A DNA stretch of 62,000 nt from Acanthaster planci (GCF_001949145.1 NW_019091427.1:51844-113843); one strand, 5' to 3'. Positions 1 through 15,197 are shown, counted from the first letter of the stretch. The notes: generated by a model from the sequence alone, not told the origin. Numbers and translations are program-made.

Positions 1-88
1 AATGCCCCGGCCCGAAGTGGTTAAGAAGGTTCCCTGGATACATACGCATTTATATACAAGTTGGTATTATTGCCTCTGCAGTCTAGAG

Positions 89-316
89 TATCCGCCCCGA
101 GCTGAAGTGCACCCCCAAGCGGCAAAAGAAAGACAGATGGACGGGTTCTTGCATGCTTTCTGCGTGTACGCAAAGACCATACATGCTGGAATAAATTAGT
201 TACGCGTACTCAGCGTGCTCCGCGTCAAACGCGCATAGACTTGCATGCCTCATGGCGTGCCTATGCTGTGAGTACCCAAAAAACACGCCCTCTCTTGTTC
301 CGCTGGGAGCGGATTA
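89..316 (+). mobile_element. MITE-like repeat, TATCCGC family, copy 1
   Basis: About 230 bp starting TATCCGCCCCGAGC and ending near GGGAGCGGATTA, so the ends are short imperfect terminal inverted repeats. The interior (AAAGACAG...TTCTTGCA, TACGCAAAGACCATACATGC, ACGCGTACTCAGCGTGCTCC) recurs at 9919, 28140 and 35062. No coding capacity. Confidence 0.85.
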
Positions 317-1010
317 CCACATACATGTACGGGCATAGTGGCCTTTTCCTCCTGCTACAGCAATATTTGTCCAAATTCAACTTGAAATATCCCAAGTTGA
401 TAACAAAGAATTTTAAATCCCATCGGTACAAACATGTCGTAGAACTTGTAGTTTATGCCTCATACTGGGGGTGTTTTTGCACAGCCAATGAAATTTTTGC
501 AATTAAAATTTTTCGTTAGTGTCTTTGTTCCATGTGCTACAGTGTTTAAGAAGAGCACCCCGCAACAAGGAAACACCCATATAACCCGTTGCAGGCTGCC
601 AGAACAAGCCTTCTGATTGGTCAGATTACACCAGATTTGTGATACGATAGGCCGTCCAAATACGGTAATACTCCATACTGCTGTAGGTTCATGTACATGT
701 GAATGGAGTCCACATGATGTCCAGGTATTTGTGCTTTGTGTATGTGGTACAGTCGTGAACGAAGGAGCTTACCACTGCATGTACATGATGTATGAACAAG
801 TGTAGAATTTGAAAAGGGTGTTTCTTCTACATGTATTGATCTAAATAAACCGTGTGGAACTGACATGTACAGTGTACACATGTGTATGTAAATGTCCTCT
901 GCAGATTACCAGAGTCAACATTGTATACATACATGAACATATCAGCAAATTACAATGTGGAATTTGGTGCTTGTGTCTCTTCGTTTTTTTGTCAGTACCG
1001 GTATGTACAT

Positions 1011-1484
1011 GTATAGTGGAGCGCCGCTATAACGAACACGACGGGGTCCAGGCTAAATGTTCGGTACAGCAGTCGTTCGGTATAGTGAAATTAACTGCCG
1101 AACGTTTCGTTGCCTTGTTAAATAGCGCCCTCTCTTGTCTAACTGAGGTGCACCCTCTTGTAATACTATAATTTGCTGTTAATTGTTTTGCATGATGTTT
1201 TGCCGTTGCATTCATGTTTGAGGTTTCTAGAAATGTATCTGTTACTTATTTTTGTTTTTTCATGAAATCTTGAGTTAACGAAATTGATATTTAATTTATC
1301 CTAAAAGTCTTGAAGTTACCACTCAGGATCGATCTCTGATGTATGCTGTGGCGAATCTCGGTTGATTGGCAACTGCATAATGTTCAGTAGGTTTTGTGCA
1401 CAACATATTGGGAGCCAAGGACGATGTTCGGTACAGCTGAATATTTGGTATAGCGGTGTTCGGTATAGCGACGTTCCACTGTAC
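1011..1484. mobile_element. Foldback element with CGCTATA/CGAACA ends
   Basis: The left end (TATAGTGGAGCGCCGCTATA, then ACGAACAC) is the imperfect reverse complement of the right end (GTGTTCGGTATAGCGACGTT, then CCACT). That makes terminal inverted repeats of about 29 bp around a 470-bp body. Extra sub-repeats of TTCGGTATAG lie inside. No ORF of note. Confidence 0.75.
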
Positions 1485-4400
1485 ATGTATATGTTCCTTA
1501 TTTTCTGTACTCTGTACATTAACTCACAAAACATACGTGAACTCTCAAGAGATTTATAGCTGGATGCATCATTGACTTTTTGGGTCTAGCAACAATGTCA
1601 TTTATTCTCCTACATGACATTTATCTCCACACGGATACAAAAGTAACGAGATGACACCTTGCGGAGAAGTCTTAACATGCAAATGAGCAGCCAGGACCTG
1701 ATTCTCTCGGTACACGGTCTTAGTCTGGCTCATTCTTCCAGTTTTTTGTCTGCCTCACGCCACTTTGCGAGCAATGGAGCATCCACAGTGCCATTTGTTA
1801 TTGTCAGCGAATGGAGCCGGTGCCTGTCCAAGCGTGGCGCTATTCGCTAATTAGGGACAATTGAAGGTGCTGCCGTGGCAACAGCAAACTGGCAAAGATG
1901 AGTCAACTGTCTCCATTGACAGGTTGGCAAGGCGAATGTACCGGTACATGTACAAGTTACGTACCGGTGTACGTCCGTGCATGTTTTGTGTGATATGTGA
2001 ATGAAATGTAAAATTAACCTCACTCCCCCCCCAAAAAACAGGTGTCAAAAATCACTGCTAACAGACAATTTCCTAACCAGGAATTCCAGAATCAGAGTGT
2101 CTGTGAATGAAACCGTGTCCAAGTGAATTTCTAGTCAGTCTGACGCGGGTGCACTTGTATTTGACATCAGATGTTTTTTTCCATATTTGAAGCCCACTCA
2201 CCCATCAGCCTACAAACCTGGAAAGGGTTTTGTTTGAGCAAAAGAGGAGTCAACAACGGACTTTCCCTTAATATGGGAAAAGTGAAATCTTGATAACAAT
2301 GATAACCCTACTATTTTACATTTCCGCTCCTAACAGGATGCCAACAAAATTACAAATGACTCAAGTTCTTCACAACAGAAATCATGTTTCCTCATCAGTG
2401 CAGCTGTCCTTCAGTGTTGGTGTAATTGACTTGTAACATGTATTTTTTAAGAATACTTGTATTTGGTGTCCTACATGTACATGTACACATCAAATACATG
2501 AACAGAAAGATGGAGGATTGATTGACCCATAAATTACTCTTTGTGGCAATGCGAAATTACCACTTGCCAGAGAAATCAATACCGAGCAAATGTTTGAGCT
2601 TGTCTGGATAAGAGTTATTGTGTAGCACAGTAATGATTTTGCATTCGGGTGCTGCACAGCATAATGTTGAAAAATAAATAATTACAGCAGTTTGAAATTT
2701 CACTGAATGTTAAGAAATCTGCTATTCAGGTCAAGAAAACTGAATGATTCGGACATAATAACCGTTTGTATGCTGGCCTGCGCACAAAGGTATGGAATAT
2801 GGACATTATATGACACACAAAAGTATGAAATATACACACAGACACACAAAAGTATGAAATATACACATGTGACATTCCGGTACTTGAAATTTTTGAGGAC
2901 GCGGTAGTTGAGGATAAATTTTTGGCAATTCCGTGCAAAAGGGAAAATTGGTCTGTTGTTATTGAGCATTTTTTTTTAAATCTTAATTCACAGACAGATC
3001 ATTAACTTGGAAATAAAAGTAACGAGTTCAACCACAAAAAGCTTCGTTTTGTTTATGAATTGTGATAGCGTGGCCAATTTCCAGTTTTGCCTGGAATTGC
3101 CTTGTTCAAAAAATGATGGCAAAAAAATGACTATATTAAGAAAAATCAATATACCGGTAAATACATGAAATGCTACTGTCTGGGTCATTTTTAAAATATT
3201 GTAACACGTTATGTGCATTAGCTGTATACATGCAGTACAGTACGTCAAGTGCCTGTTTGCATTATGCGTTACATCGTTAGTTTCTGAGGGGGACTGTCAC
3301 CACATCTCGGCGACAGAAAGAGACAAGGATGAAGAAGCCAATCCATCATGCAGCTCGGCCCCGCGAAACAGGCCGCCTGAATTCAGTTGCCATGGTGACG
3401 GCTTTTGATATAGTGTGGACGTACATGTACATGTAGGTAGGCTGGCAGATACAGCCAGGGGGGGGGACGACGAGACATCCGCCATATGAGGCGTGATTAC
3501 AGTGTGCAATCTGGAAAGGAAATGAGACGATTAAAGATTGACTGACTCTGGTCGAGGGTCGGAGCTGACTTTTTTTTGGTGTGGTCAGAGGTGGTTAATT
3601 ACACATTTCTCTTTACACATGAACAAGCACACCATAGGACGCATAGGGGCTCGCTGTGATGCGCAAGATAGGGGGCTATTGTTGGAAAGGGTGTGAAAAG
3701 CACTGCTCTGCAGTCATCAGCTGTGGCAGGTTGGCCTGGTTGTGATAAACTGTTGATGCAGATCAGAAAACCAAATCATAAGGAATTGGACATCTTGTAC
3801 GAGTTAGTCACGACTATTACCCACACCGATGTTCAATGTTGCTTTTGAAATGCTCATGGGAGGCTTGCTGGACAGTGTATTTGATTGTTATCGTAATTGG
3901 AAAGAAACATCTCAATGGATTTAATGTGCACTCCTTATTTTCTGCAGATAAGTAATGGATCATTTCTTACATCTGGGTCTCGTACATATACACGGCAAAG
4001 AGAGACAGTATTGCTAATTTCTTATGATTATGAATCACATTAATGAGTTGGAAAAATATGCCGTGGGCAAAGAACCCCAGTAGTGAAAAATCATAGTGTA
4101 AACCTGACAGGAGTCATCAATGTTGTCATGGTGAGTTCTATTCAAGTGGTCAGTTGTATTATTAAAACGTACGGTATCATTACTTGCCCATATGGCACAG
4201 TGATTAATGCACGCTGGTTTTCATTTTAAATGCTTAGTAATACATGTACGTAATTGATGAGCCTATATTAATTAAAACACTCTATTGGAAAAGAGGTCCC
4301 ATTTTGGTTTAAATTTTTACTTCTTATTGGCATCACCCATGTGCATGTTTTCTGTATCCAGATTCCTTTCAAGAATTCGGAGAACATTTCAAGAATTCAT

Positions 4401-5276
4401 AGAACAATTCATAGAACATCAGGAATTATATGAAGAAGTGAAACTACTACAAATGTACACCCGTGGGGCTGATTACCCCCAGTCTAATAAACCTTTTGCA
4501 AGTTAAATTTGAATAAAACCTGGTACACTGAGTTCTTGAAATACACGTGAACACAACAATTTGAATTCTCCATACTAAAACCACTGTTGCTATACCCGGT
4601 GATTTGGGGCAAGCTTTTGCTCAGTTACATAAGAGACGCCTTGCATCAGTACACTGTTTTTAATGGATAAGGAGGGCACAAAGGATCCAGTCCATTCAGA
4701 GATGGTGGTCGCTGTGTAAAAACTTGCCCCGAATCACGGGTATGGCAACAGTGTCTTTAGTCTGGGGAATTCAAATCAGTATGTATATGTGCAATCAGAT
4801 AACTCCGTGTACCAGATTTTATTCAACTCTAACTCACAAATGGCTTTTAAATTCTTCAGTCATTCAAATATATTTTGACTCCAGCTCCAATTTATCATTG
4901 CAAAGGTAGACAGACATCTCTCTTTCCGTGTCATAGTCAATTTTCTGTTGCCCGTACATGTACCAGTGGCCTGTAAACTGTGTAGCTTTTTGCCATCAAT
5001 ACAGATGCATAGGAATGATACACAATGCGTTAAAAATTCCCACGCAGCTGTAAAAGCAAAAAAAAAAAATACACAAACACGACAGACACACAAACAAAAA
5101 TACAAGCAATACAGTGTAAATACTATGACTGAATACTAACCATCTTCCAAAGTAAGGGGACACCAAAACCTGACACGATACTGCCCCTTTTGGGTGCAGG
5201 TACCAGTACTGTTATGTCTACAATCATCCACAGTACATGTAAAATAGAAGGTGGAGACAATAACGGGAGAGGTTGA
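1485..5276. other. Non-coding stretch, no gene seen
   Basis: No exon-like segment with homology and no long ORF. It has scattered TACATGTA palindromes (for example 2471-2488 and 3420-3436) and a local direct duplication of about 33 bp at 2815-2868 (ACACAAAAGTATGAAATATA twice). Confidence 0.6.
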
Positions 5277-5525
5277 TGGATAATTCCAGAAATACATGTA
5301 AGGGGTCCTAAAGTGTGATATTTTTGTGTCCCTGTTACATCTGACCTTTGTTATTTGACATGGAAATAGATGTATCACTGGAACTGATTTCAAAATGTTA
5401 CCATTTATTTGGCAGGTAATTCGTCACTCTTGGAAAATAGAAAATGTGTTCTGAACTTACAAAATCATAGGTCTGATGTGACAGGGACACACAAAAAGAT
5501 GGACCCCTAATTTCTGGAATTACCC
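5277..5525. mobile_element. Foldback MITE, ~250 bp
   Basis: Left end GATAATTCCAGAAAT and right end ATTTCTGGAATTACC are inverted. The internal segments GGGGTCC...TTTGTGTCCCTGTTACATC and GATGTGACAGGGACACACAA...GGACCCC are also inverted, so the arms extend about 70 bp. Related in its arms to 30929-31187. Confidence 0.8.
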
Positions 5526-5526
5526 A

Positions 5527-8500
5527 TATACAAGTGATCGTTCATATCAACAGCCAAAAAGAAAATACAAAATTCAATTTACATAATATGGTTGTATAAT
5601 TATTTTCTGTGCGTTCTCCGCATGACCAAATTTAAGGGACTGTGTGTATTGTACTGCCAACTACCCTCTACGGTAATTTTGCAGATCGTTTGCCGTTCTG
5701 TAAGGATTGAAGCGGCAATGTGAAAGTGATTTCGGCTAACTCTAAGGGTTTGTCAAATTCAATTTGCTGGATGCACACAGGCATTTCATTATTGTCAACT
5801 TAATACAGTGCACAGCTATCGTGCTTAGTGAAGCAGAAAATGCATGGCGTAATTTTGAGCAATGAAGGTAAGGTATAATGTACATATGCTACTCATGCAG
5901 CGTACATGTCAAATGTACACGTACTGTCTGCACATGTGCATGATTATTTCAGTGTGTGCAGTGGCGCAGAGCCCTGCGAACTTGTTATTCAGGTTACATG
6001 GCCAGTACTTGTATATGTAAATTACTGTTGGCCCCAATACAGCGGCTAATTCACTGTTTGCATGCCCGCCCTCGCCCCAGTCTCTGCTGAAGGAGCATTA
6101 TGTGGTCCAGTTGACTGCAGGGGTTGTAGAAAAAAGGGTGGAAGCCATCAACAGGCCTGCCTGCTTGTAAAGTGTATATGTATTTCTGACAAATTTGGAC
6201 AGAACCGCTGTAGGGCCTTCCAGATGGCAGTATTTTGCAGTGGAGTGCAAGCATCGATTTTCAAACTGGCAATGGGCTTCTCAAGTATTGTTCCGGATGA
6301 CCATCGAATCATCACCTCAGGATGGAAGTATTGTCCTTAGTCCTCGCAAAAATAGGATAATCTTTAATTTGATATGTGTGGAAGACCCGAGAAACTTTTC
6401 AATTTTCCCTTCATGTGGGAGTATCATCATCTTTGTCTATGGCAGCTAATTTATAAGTCTACAACCTCAAGATTGTCCGCTCTGCACCCAATTCAACCTC
6501 CAATCAATCAGGCCCACATGCATATATCAGGCTGTAGCAATACCATACAGTTTACTTAGTTTTTCTTCCATATATGGCCATGCACATGTACCGTAGAATA
6601 CATCCACATGCCCTGGTACATTGTACACAGGTCTACATGTTTTTATGGAGCCGTGAATTTTCCATGTACACGTACCAAAGTATTCCAATCTTAACATGAA
6701 TGCTACTTCATGCATTTTTAATGTTCCTTAATTAAAATTTTGTCCACAGGTTTGTTTTTTTTAAAACCTACACGTAGAACTTGAGCTACATACTGTTTGA
6801 ATAAATATTTTAAAGGGGACTTCTATTTGGCCTGTTGTGACACCTGTTATACTGAACACTTGGCATTTAAATTTGTGATCCACTCTGGGAAAATGAGTCT
6901 TAAGTCGCCAGAGCCACTTTGGAGTCAAAAGTCCCTCTAGAATAATTTTGCACAGAGTAAATCAACAGGAACCCGCAGCATTGTTTGCCATGGAGTATCC
7001 ACTTTCATCAGGATGCCAATATGAACGATACATCAAAACAAAAACTTAATTTGCTCTTTCCAATACAAATGAAAAATAGAACCAGTATCACTTGGGATTA
7101 AATACTGAGAAGGCTGAATGTGAAAAAGACAGTCATAGAAATCGAAACTAAACAAATGAAAAATGAAGACCTTAGGGGGTGCTGAATGTAATGCTTTCCA
7201 CAACAACAAAGCCAAATGTCACTTTTATTCAACTAGCAAAGCAGATGCGTGAAAATGGCCATAAAAAACTGGTCGAGGTTCAACAGAGGGCTCCCTTGTA
7301 CTTTTTAGGAGCTATACACAGGATAATGATTCATGGGATGAATCCCTCGTCAGGAGAGGGCAGTATACTGATGAGCCTATCCATCTTTGGCTGCAAGATG
7401 TGATCATCCCATTAACAGTGGGATGTTGTTTGTTAGCCTATGAAGTACTGCCGCAGCATTGTCTCGAGATGTTAAATTTTAGAGACAAACCTTTAAAAAA
7501 TGCAGCCGATGAGGCCACTGTTCATGCCAGATGGCATGCACCATGTTTCAACAATCACCAGTTAAAAATTTTTCCATGTTCTAATTAGTATTTGTAGCCC
7601 TAAATATATTTGTCTCAAAATTCTCTCCTCTTCTGTTTAATGATACAGTAGAGACCATTCACATTTGATGGCCCTTTTTGAACTGGACCATTAAGATTTG
7701 ATGCAAATGTCCTGACCATAGAAGATTGAATTTCCGAATGACATTTAAATATTTCTTCACGAAAATGCAAGTTCCTTTCAGTTGGGGGGTATAGGGAATG
7801 CAATTCTTGACACATGTTCAAGAACACAATTCACAGGGGTTTTTTTGGGCAAAGAGTCATTGTGCAGCTTTGCACTTGCAAAATCATGAAATATGTCCCA
7901 AATTGAGAATAGCATTGATCCCCACATCTCTTATCATGCAGAGTTGCATGTTACAGTTAACAGTTACTGTATAACAGAAACCAGGCCCATAAATCCTCAG
8001 TGGCACTGCTGGGATGAACTGTTGACCTATGTTTAATAGGCTTGTGGGTAATAAAGGAATGGGGTTTACTGGATTAAAGGATTAAAGCACAACAGCAGCT
8101 GGTCAACAATCTCTGGTAGGCTTGATATCCTAACCCACTATAACCACTGATGTTTTAACAGTTCACTTTCTTTGTCTGGCTTTTTTGTTTGAGCACAAGC
8201 TTGTACACACTTTACAGAAGCATCTCACTTTGTAATCTAGGTCAGTCCATAAAAGCTAAATCAACAAACCATTAGGGGCGGGTGCTTTTACATACATTAA
8301 TTATATAGATGATCACCATGTACCTGTAAGCAGTTTCTTAGAATCAATCTGACAGAGCCTAAAAATAAAACTAGAGGCCACATCTGGATTACATGTACAT
8401 TTGCCTAAAAAATGCTACTACAATCTTTTGCGTGTTCACATGTTTTCCACAGAGGCTATAGTTCTTTAGAAGTCTTAGGAGTTGTTAATATATATGTAGC

Positions 8501-9918
8501 TACAAGTTTCATTTATAAATATATTCATGTTTAAAATATAAACAGTTATCCATCTAAAAATGACTAGCATAATATCAAATATTACTTTTATAATGTGGTA
8601 ATTACATTAAATAGTATTAGCAACAAAAACTTTGGAGTATGAAATTTACTTACGTGTAGCTACAACACAGACTGATATCATGAATCTTTATCCGAAAGAA
8701 TAGTATGCAGGTTCTGTTAGGGTTGGGAACCTGGGACTATGGAGGGTTTGCAAGGCTGCCATCTTGCAGGTCAGCGTGTTTGTTCCACAGGGTACATGTA
8801 TGCACAAAGGAAGTTTCCCTGTGGAACAAAAGAACTGCCCTACAAGATGGCTTGTTTAAATCTCCACTTACATGTACTTGGGTTTTTTTTTTAAGTAGCT
8901 TAACTGCCAACAGCCAGTGCCTTAATTGACAGTGACCTTGACAAAGATCCTCTAAGATTCTTCCTACATGAGGTTTTGAAGAAATATTGCGAGGAGAGCA
9001 CCCTTAGGTTTAAATAGCCTGTCCGCTGTGTTACTCCATGTGGGGCTTGATGCCTCTCGCGATTCAATTTACAAATTATTTTCCACTCTCCTGAGGGATT
9101 TTGGAGGGACCTTTCCACTCGTAGCATATAAGTTTCTGACAAAGAAGGCCTGGAATGAATGAGATGAACGTTTTGAAGATGAATGTGAGCACGTGCAGGT
9201 GATTATACATGTACATGTATGTACAAGTCTGAGTGGATTTCAGGAAATTCAGGAAACCCTCGTCTGTAAATGAGCTCAGTGGTCTGCCAACCTGTCAAAA
9301 TGCATGTTACCAATAATTCTCAGCAGGGTCAACACGGGCTGCTTTTCTTGGGTAGGACAGAGTTTACCGTAGCCAGTGCAGGGCTTAAAGTGGGATGGGA
9401 AGACGCAGCTGAATGCACCAGATAGCCTTCGCTGTCAGTAGACCCAGCTTAGTTGGGTGAAATTCAAGGGCATAAATTGATTGACAGCACGTCATACTGA
9501 AAATTATCCAAGGTGTCATGTTGCATCTGTTGTCCGGTGAAGAATCTCAGTTGAATTTAACCCTCACCTTCCCCAACCAGACAGAATTAAACAGTAGCAA
9601 AGTGTTTCATTCTGTGGGGATTGGTCCAGTTGGCCCAGACAGCTGGCTTTTGCATTGGGTTTGGCATACCTCTCAACAGCCTCTGTGCGCAAAGTCCCAT
9701 TGTGTGAATGGGGAAGGTGAAGGCCAGCAACCCTTGGGGCGTTGGGTTAAAGACAATTGTTCTAATCGCTGAGCATTGTGTAGCCTTTTAAATAGTTATA
9801 GACCTCAACCATCCGTGATCAGTTGTCAAGCATCGAGGTTGTCAGTATTTAAGTGGGTGTAGATCTGTATAATTCTGCTTTGCAACTCTTACTTTGCATT
9901 TTTCTTAGAATCCAGTCC
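5527..9918. other. Non-coding stretch, no gene seen
   Basis: Apart from the small foldback at 8756-8854 I see no repeat or gene. ORFs here are short and featureless. Confidence 0.55.
8756..8854. mobile_element. Foldback MITE, GCCATCTTGCAGG family, copy 1
   Basis: CTGCCATCTTGCAGG and CCCTACAAGATGGC, with inner TTTGTTCCACAGGG and CCCTGTGGAACAAA, form two nested inverted pairs. About 100 bp, non-coding. Confidence 0.78.
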
Positions 9919-10155
9919 TATCCGCCCCGAGCTGAAGTGCACCCCCAATTAGCAAAAGAAAGACAGGTGGTTACAAGCAGGTTCTTGCACTTGTTCTGTG
10001 TGTACGTAAAGACCATACATGCCAGAATAGATTAGTTACGCGTAGTCAGCGCGCTCCGCCTCAAACCCGCATATACATGTACTTGTGTGCCTATGGCGCG
10101 CCTATGTGGTGAGTCCCAGAAAATATGCCCTCTTTTGATCCGCTCGGAGCAGATA
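9919..10155 (+). mobile_element. MITE-like repeat, TATCCGC family, copy 2
   Basis: Same orientation as copy 1. Starts TATCCGCCCCGAGC and ends CTCGGAGCAGATA. The interior matches copy 1 with scattered substitutions and a small insertion after the AAAGACAGGTGG segment. Confidence 0.85.
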
Positions 10156-13100
10156 CATGTATGATTTAATGCACAGCATTAATTAGGATTTTGGAGTGTC
10201 TAGGAGTTTCATAGGAAATTACACGTAGAACCGCCATCACTGTCAACACAGTACTGTATGAACTTCACTCTTTTTTTTAACTTGAGTTCTTCAGATTGAG
10301 AAGTGAGAGCAAACCCTTTAAGCATGGACGGACAAGATCTAAGAATACTTGATTGTGTCAGACACCTGCCCTTATGCATCAAGAAATAGCCCCCTGCGCT
10401 GCTTCATTTTTTACTAGAAGAAACCGATGTACATGACTCAAGGCCCATGACTCAAGACTGTGGAAGAACGGGTGTCATCATTTAAGCGTTCTAATTGGAT
10501 CTTCTCTGTTGGTGCTTGCAGGCCGGCCTGCCCCCCCCAAACGTAGGGTTTACTGGCCAGTTTCCAAGCGGAAATTCTTTATTTACTTTGGTAGAAATCT
10601 TGACTGCAAAGAGCTGCCTTTAAAATAATAGGACGTCTGAGAGTTTTTCAAAAGATAAGATTGATTAAATTGATAAACATGGGACAATACTGTAAAGAGA
10701 GATGTCTGAGAAATTAATTTGAACATTTTGGAGACACATGTTATGATTCAAGATTTTATAAAATCTGCAGTGGAAAATATGTAGGGCTATATACTTTATC
10801 AGGTAACGGTGCACATTGTATGGTTTTGTTCTCGGAATTAAAAAATCTCTTTTCATCTTGGCCGTGCATAATGTATGTATACAGGTCTGTACAGTGTGTC
10901 AAATATTTGCTTCATTATTGAATTCAACCTCATCCAGGGAAATATTTTTTTTTGCAAAGAGACTAATTCCATGAAATGCACCCATATGTCTGCGCGTTGT
11001 CCCAAGAGTCAATCGTCAGCTAGTTGATAATGTCCGATTCGTAAAACAGAAATTAGTGAATTTACACCAAAAAAGATAAAAGCTGTACATTTGGTTGTGA
11101 GCACTGTCGGCCCATCTGTCAGTGGAAATGAGCCGTGCACCATGCACATGGAATGGATTTGAACTAACCTGATTATAATGTCAGGCTGCCAGACCTACAA
11201 ATAAATCAAATCAAATCAAATCAACCCTCTCAGCTCCCCCCATTGATACTACTTGGTGGAACCATGGTTGAACCTGTCCCACCACCCCCAAAGCACAGAC
11301 GTTACAGAGATGCCAAGTCAGGATTTTTAATAGCCATCAGATTGGACCGGATGGATCCATGCCATGCCTTTTGAAGAACTGCAGGCTGTAGGGGGATGCA
11401 TGTTTGCTGCCAGTAGCCTGGATGAGTGTCGTGACCAGTCCATAAAAGCAGGGGGTAAGAGCAGGGGGCCTACCGAGGGATGTCTACGTTTGTTTCTCAT
11501 AAGTGGTCCATAAATTGTAGAAGAATTGTCACTTAACTCACTAAATTATTTAGAAATTGTAAAAGGATTTGCAAAATACTTTTACCCGTTTGAGGAGTGG
11601 TCATAATTGTGACATGAATACATTTGAACCTGTTCCCCGCCTACGGTTTTGAAATGGTACAGTCGAGTCGCGTGGTTAATGGCATTGATTTACAGAGTAT
11701 TTAAAAAAATATGAATTTATGATGCCCTGCAGCTTAGGTTATGTGATGCTTACTGTCACACTTGGCCGGGCAGCCCCTCTGCCAGGTTTCTGTCAACCTC
11801 AAGGATGGCTTATATGTGGCGTGCTATGCATGTCATTAGAGACTAGTTACAAAGCTGCTCAGATAAAACAGATACACTCATCCACCCTTTAAATTTATCA
11901 CTAATCCCTCGGATGTCTGACATGATATGAAAAGTGGAGGATTTGGGAGCATTCAGTGACTTGAGCCCAATTTATTTTCATCTCACAACTAATTAGTGAC
12001 GCTTTACGAAATCAACGATGGGTACAAATGCATCCCCCCTAAAAACCCTGTCACAACTTGATCACTTCAATATAATTTCATTGTCATTATTGAAACGATT
12101 TGTCAACCAGAAGAAAAGCACTTGGTCATCAGTTTCCGTTGCCAAACGTTCAGTTCTTTCTGTTGATGTCAGCAGTAGTGACAAATACTCGTGAATCTTC
12201 AGGCAGATTTTCTGGCGGTATCATTTCTGTTGCACCTGCATGACCTGTTACATATTACATGCTTAAACTTTCATAGAATGGTCCACTCTTCGAGGTTTCA
12301 AATGCTGAAAAACCAACAGTTACACTTTTGCACATGCGTACATGTATGTCCACGGCATTGACAATTTTTATGATCGTTTTCGGCGACAGTAGCTCTCAGA
12401 TATTTATCTGATCAATTTTCTTGAAAGCATGCTGCAAATTAGATTGCACTGCAGATGCTAAAAAAAATTACATGTACATACATGTATAGCTATATAACCA
12501 ACATAACGTAATTTTGGGAACTGCAGTCCCAGGTCCGCACCACTTAAATAAAGGTCATTTGTAAGAGCTCGCGCAAGGTGTGAAGTCCACAATGGGGGGG
12601 CTCGTCCAGGAAGCAGGTTGATCTTGATTGCTGATCGTCTACATGCACGCAACGGTCACATTATCTCATTTAAGCAAACTATGACTTTCACTATTTATGT
12701 ACTCGTTTAACCCATTCTGTCATTTTGGAAAAAAAATATCAGAAGTGGACTTAATGCAGTGTGTTTAGTAATGATTAACGAGTAGCCCGACTGAGGAATA
12801 ACTTGTCCAAACATTTAGCCATGTGCGTCGGTTTAGCCAAGGTTGGACACCGGCCTTTATTACATCCTTCCGTAATGTTGTACAATCAGGGAGTCAAGCT
12901 AGCCAAGTACATACATGTACATGTACATGCACTAGATATTCTCACCAATATCTAACGTACACGTATATTTGTGTCGGAAGTAGTCATCTGGTTTTCATAT
13001 ACAATGTACGTGTAGTGTACTTCCCTTTAATTAAAGAAAAAGTATCATGTTGCAAGAAAGCTGAGGGCGTTCAGATTTCATGATTTTTCCCCCAGTGAAC

Positions 13101-15197
13101 TACATGTACACGTATAAGATTACAGGTTATGTACGGTACAGCGTATTCATGTTAATTATATGCTGGAGAGCAGGAGTTAGGTCTTACAAAAAGTTATTTA
13201 CCGAATTCGGTACATCCTGGACCAGTGGCGAAGATGCAGTCTCTATAGGCTTTGAATGGGATGGTTGCACTGGAGCCCAGCTGTGGACGACCTGACAATG
13301 GTCTTGATTTTAAGATAATTTCATTTTTTTTCTCTGCAATTATTTTTTCTCTAATGTTGAAAAATGAAAGCCAAGCGCGTATTGGTTGAGGTTGACCATG
13401 CTTGTTTGTTACCTATACCAACCGACTTGTACCCTGTACATCATCGTAATCAATGAGAGACCATCTCACTGATCAATAATTACTCGATGTGAAATGTGAA
13501 CAGACTTGAATTTGCTGGTAGTTACAGTGCATGGTCTGTATGTATGAAGTGTATTGGGCCAATGTACCAGCGTGTGTTCATGCTTGCCACAGTTGGCCTT
13601 ATTCCTCGTTTATTTTGTGCCCATCGATGAAAGTTAATGATTTTCTACTTTTGTGTTCATGTCTACACTTTGTTTAAAATGGTCTGACATTTTGAAAGGT
13701 GAGTCTGGGCAGGCATGCATCTGTAGACGTACATGTATATTGCTCGGCATCAGTGTAAATGGTCACTGAATAAACACTTGCCATTTGTGCACTGTGTATT
13801 TAAATCCGGATCATGTGAACCGTACTGTTGAGTGCAGGTGTGCATCAAGATGCAGTTGTAAGCACGAACTATTAGCGGAGAAGAAAAAAACACCAACAAC
13901 TGAGAGATCATTATAGGGCATCTCGATGCTAGGCAACTGCGCTAGAACCCGTGAGGAACATCACGCTTCTAGATCCACACAGTCGTGTGCGAGTGTCGAG
14001 CTGTATTTAGCTTATAGGCACACGTGTATGGACGGATGGACGCATTGTGGATGGAACAATTGAGTCAGGCCAGCGTCACTGCAGAGCGTGTGTGACAGCA
14101 GGAGAGGAGTGAGGCAGACACTGGATATTGCATTGCTCGCTTCCTGGGTCGAGTGTCACATTGGCTGCAGGTGGTGGTCAGATATCTGATTAATGCTGAG
14201 TAGTGCCCAGGAAGCAGTTGCCAGCTCTCATCCAGCCCGTTTAAGTATAGCAATGCAGAGGGACATTTTGGCTTCTCGGTTTATGATGATGCTTTCCAAA
14301 CAGAAACAGCGTCTCTGCCCTGAAACATTCAGATCGTAAATATACACTGTACACGGAGTGGAATGTGGATATTTTTATTCTGAGAAAAGTTGCTGGGTTG
14401 CAGAAAAGTACTGTGTGAGGAATTTGTCTAGATTTGTGTAGTTTCACAGTTCTGAAATCTGCATTTTGTGCTGTTTTGTTATTCTGCCAGTGAGTGGCAA
14501 GTCATTTAGCCTGACACTGTGGATGTCCAGTCCGTGCCGCTGAACTCACACTAAAGAACACTGAACATGGTGAAGAGCTTTATTAAAGAGCCTGGAGTTT
14601 TTGTGTGGTTTTCACCAAGATGGCACGACGTCGACATAACAGCATCACAAGATGAGCTGGAAAAAACGCGCAGGAATTCACCTCAATAAGGAAGGCTATC
14701 AAAACATCAGTAATTCTGTAAAACAAGAGAAGAATTCTGTAAAAAAAAAAAGAAGAAAACAACAACAGAAAGCACCCAGAGTTAATTGCCTGTGCTAGTA
14801 ATGACCCATTATTCACTGCTCTAATTGCTGTTGGACTACAGTAATATTTTTGATGCCCCGTTTGTGTCAATTGGTGTGTGAACAGTTACTCAGTCCTCGT
14901 TGAAATGTGTGTGTTCAAAAATCTTTCGTTCGTGGTCAACAAGTTGCACGACTTCAGGCTATGCAGGAATGTGTCATCTGAGGCCCAGTGGATAAATTAA
15001 ACTTGGAAAAATACGGTATCATCTATATGTACACGTTTCACAAAACACTGTCATGCTTGGATGCATGTATAGGATTTATTCATTGATGAGGACTGTCTCA
15101 AGGCTCTTCTTTACATCAGCCAGCCATTTTGGCCTCGGCGCCTCGATGATGAGGTCTTGACATTGCGTGGCAGAGTTGGGCTAGGTGCGCGCTCAAA
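10156..15197. other. KCNT: Region upstream of the channel gene, no exon recognised
   Basis: Should hold the promoter and 5' UTR if 15198 is the true start. I cannot place a transcription start. The 13,850-14,600 part is relatively free of repeats, and 15120-15290 is locally CpG-richer, which fits a promoter-proximal region (inference). Confidence 0.4.
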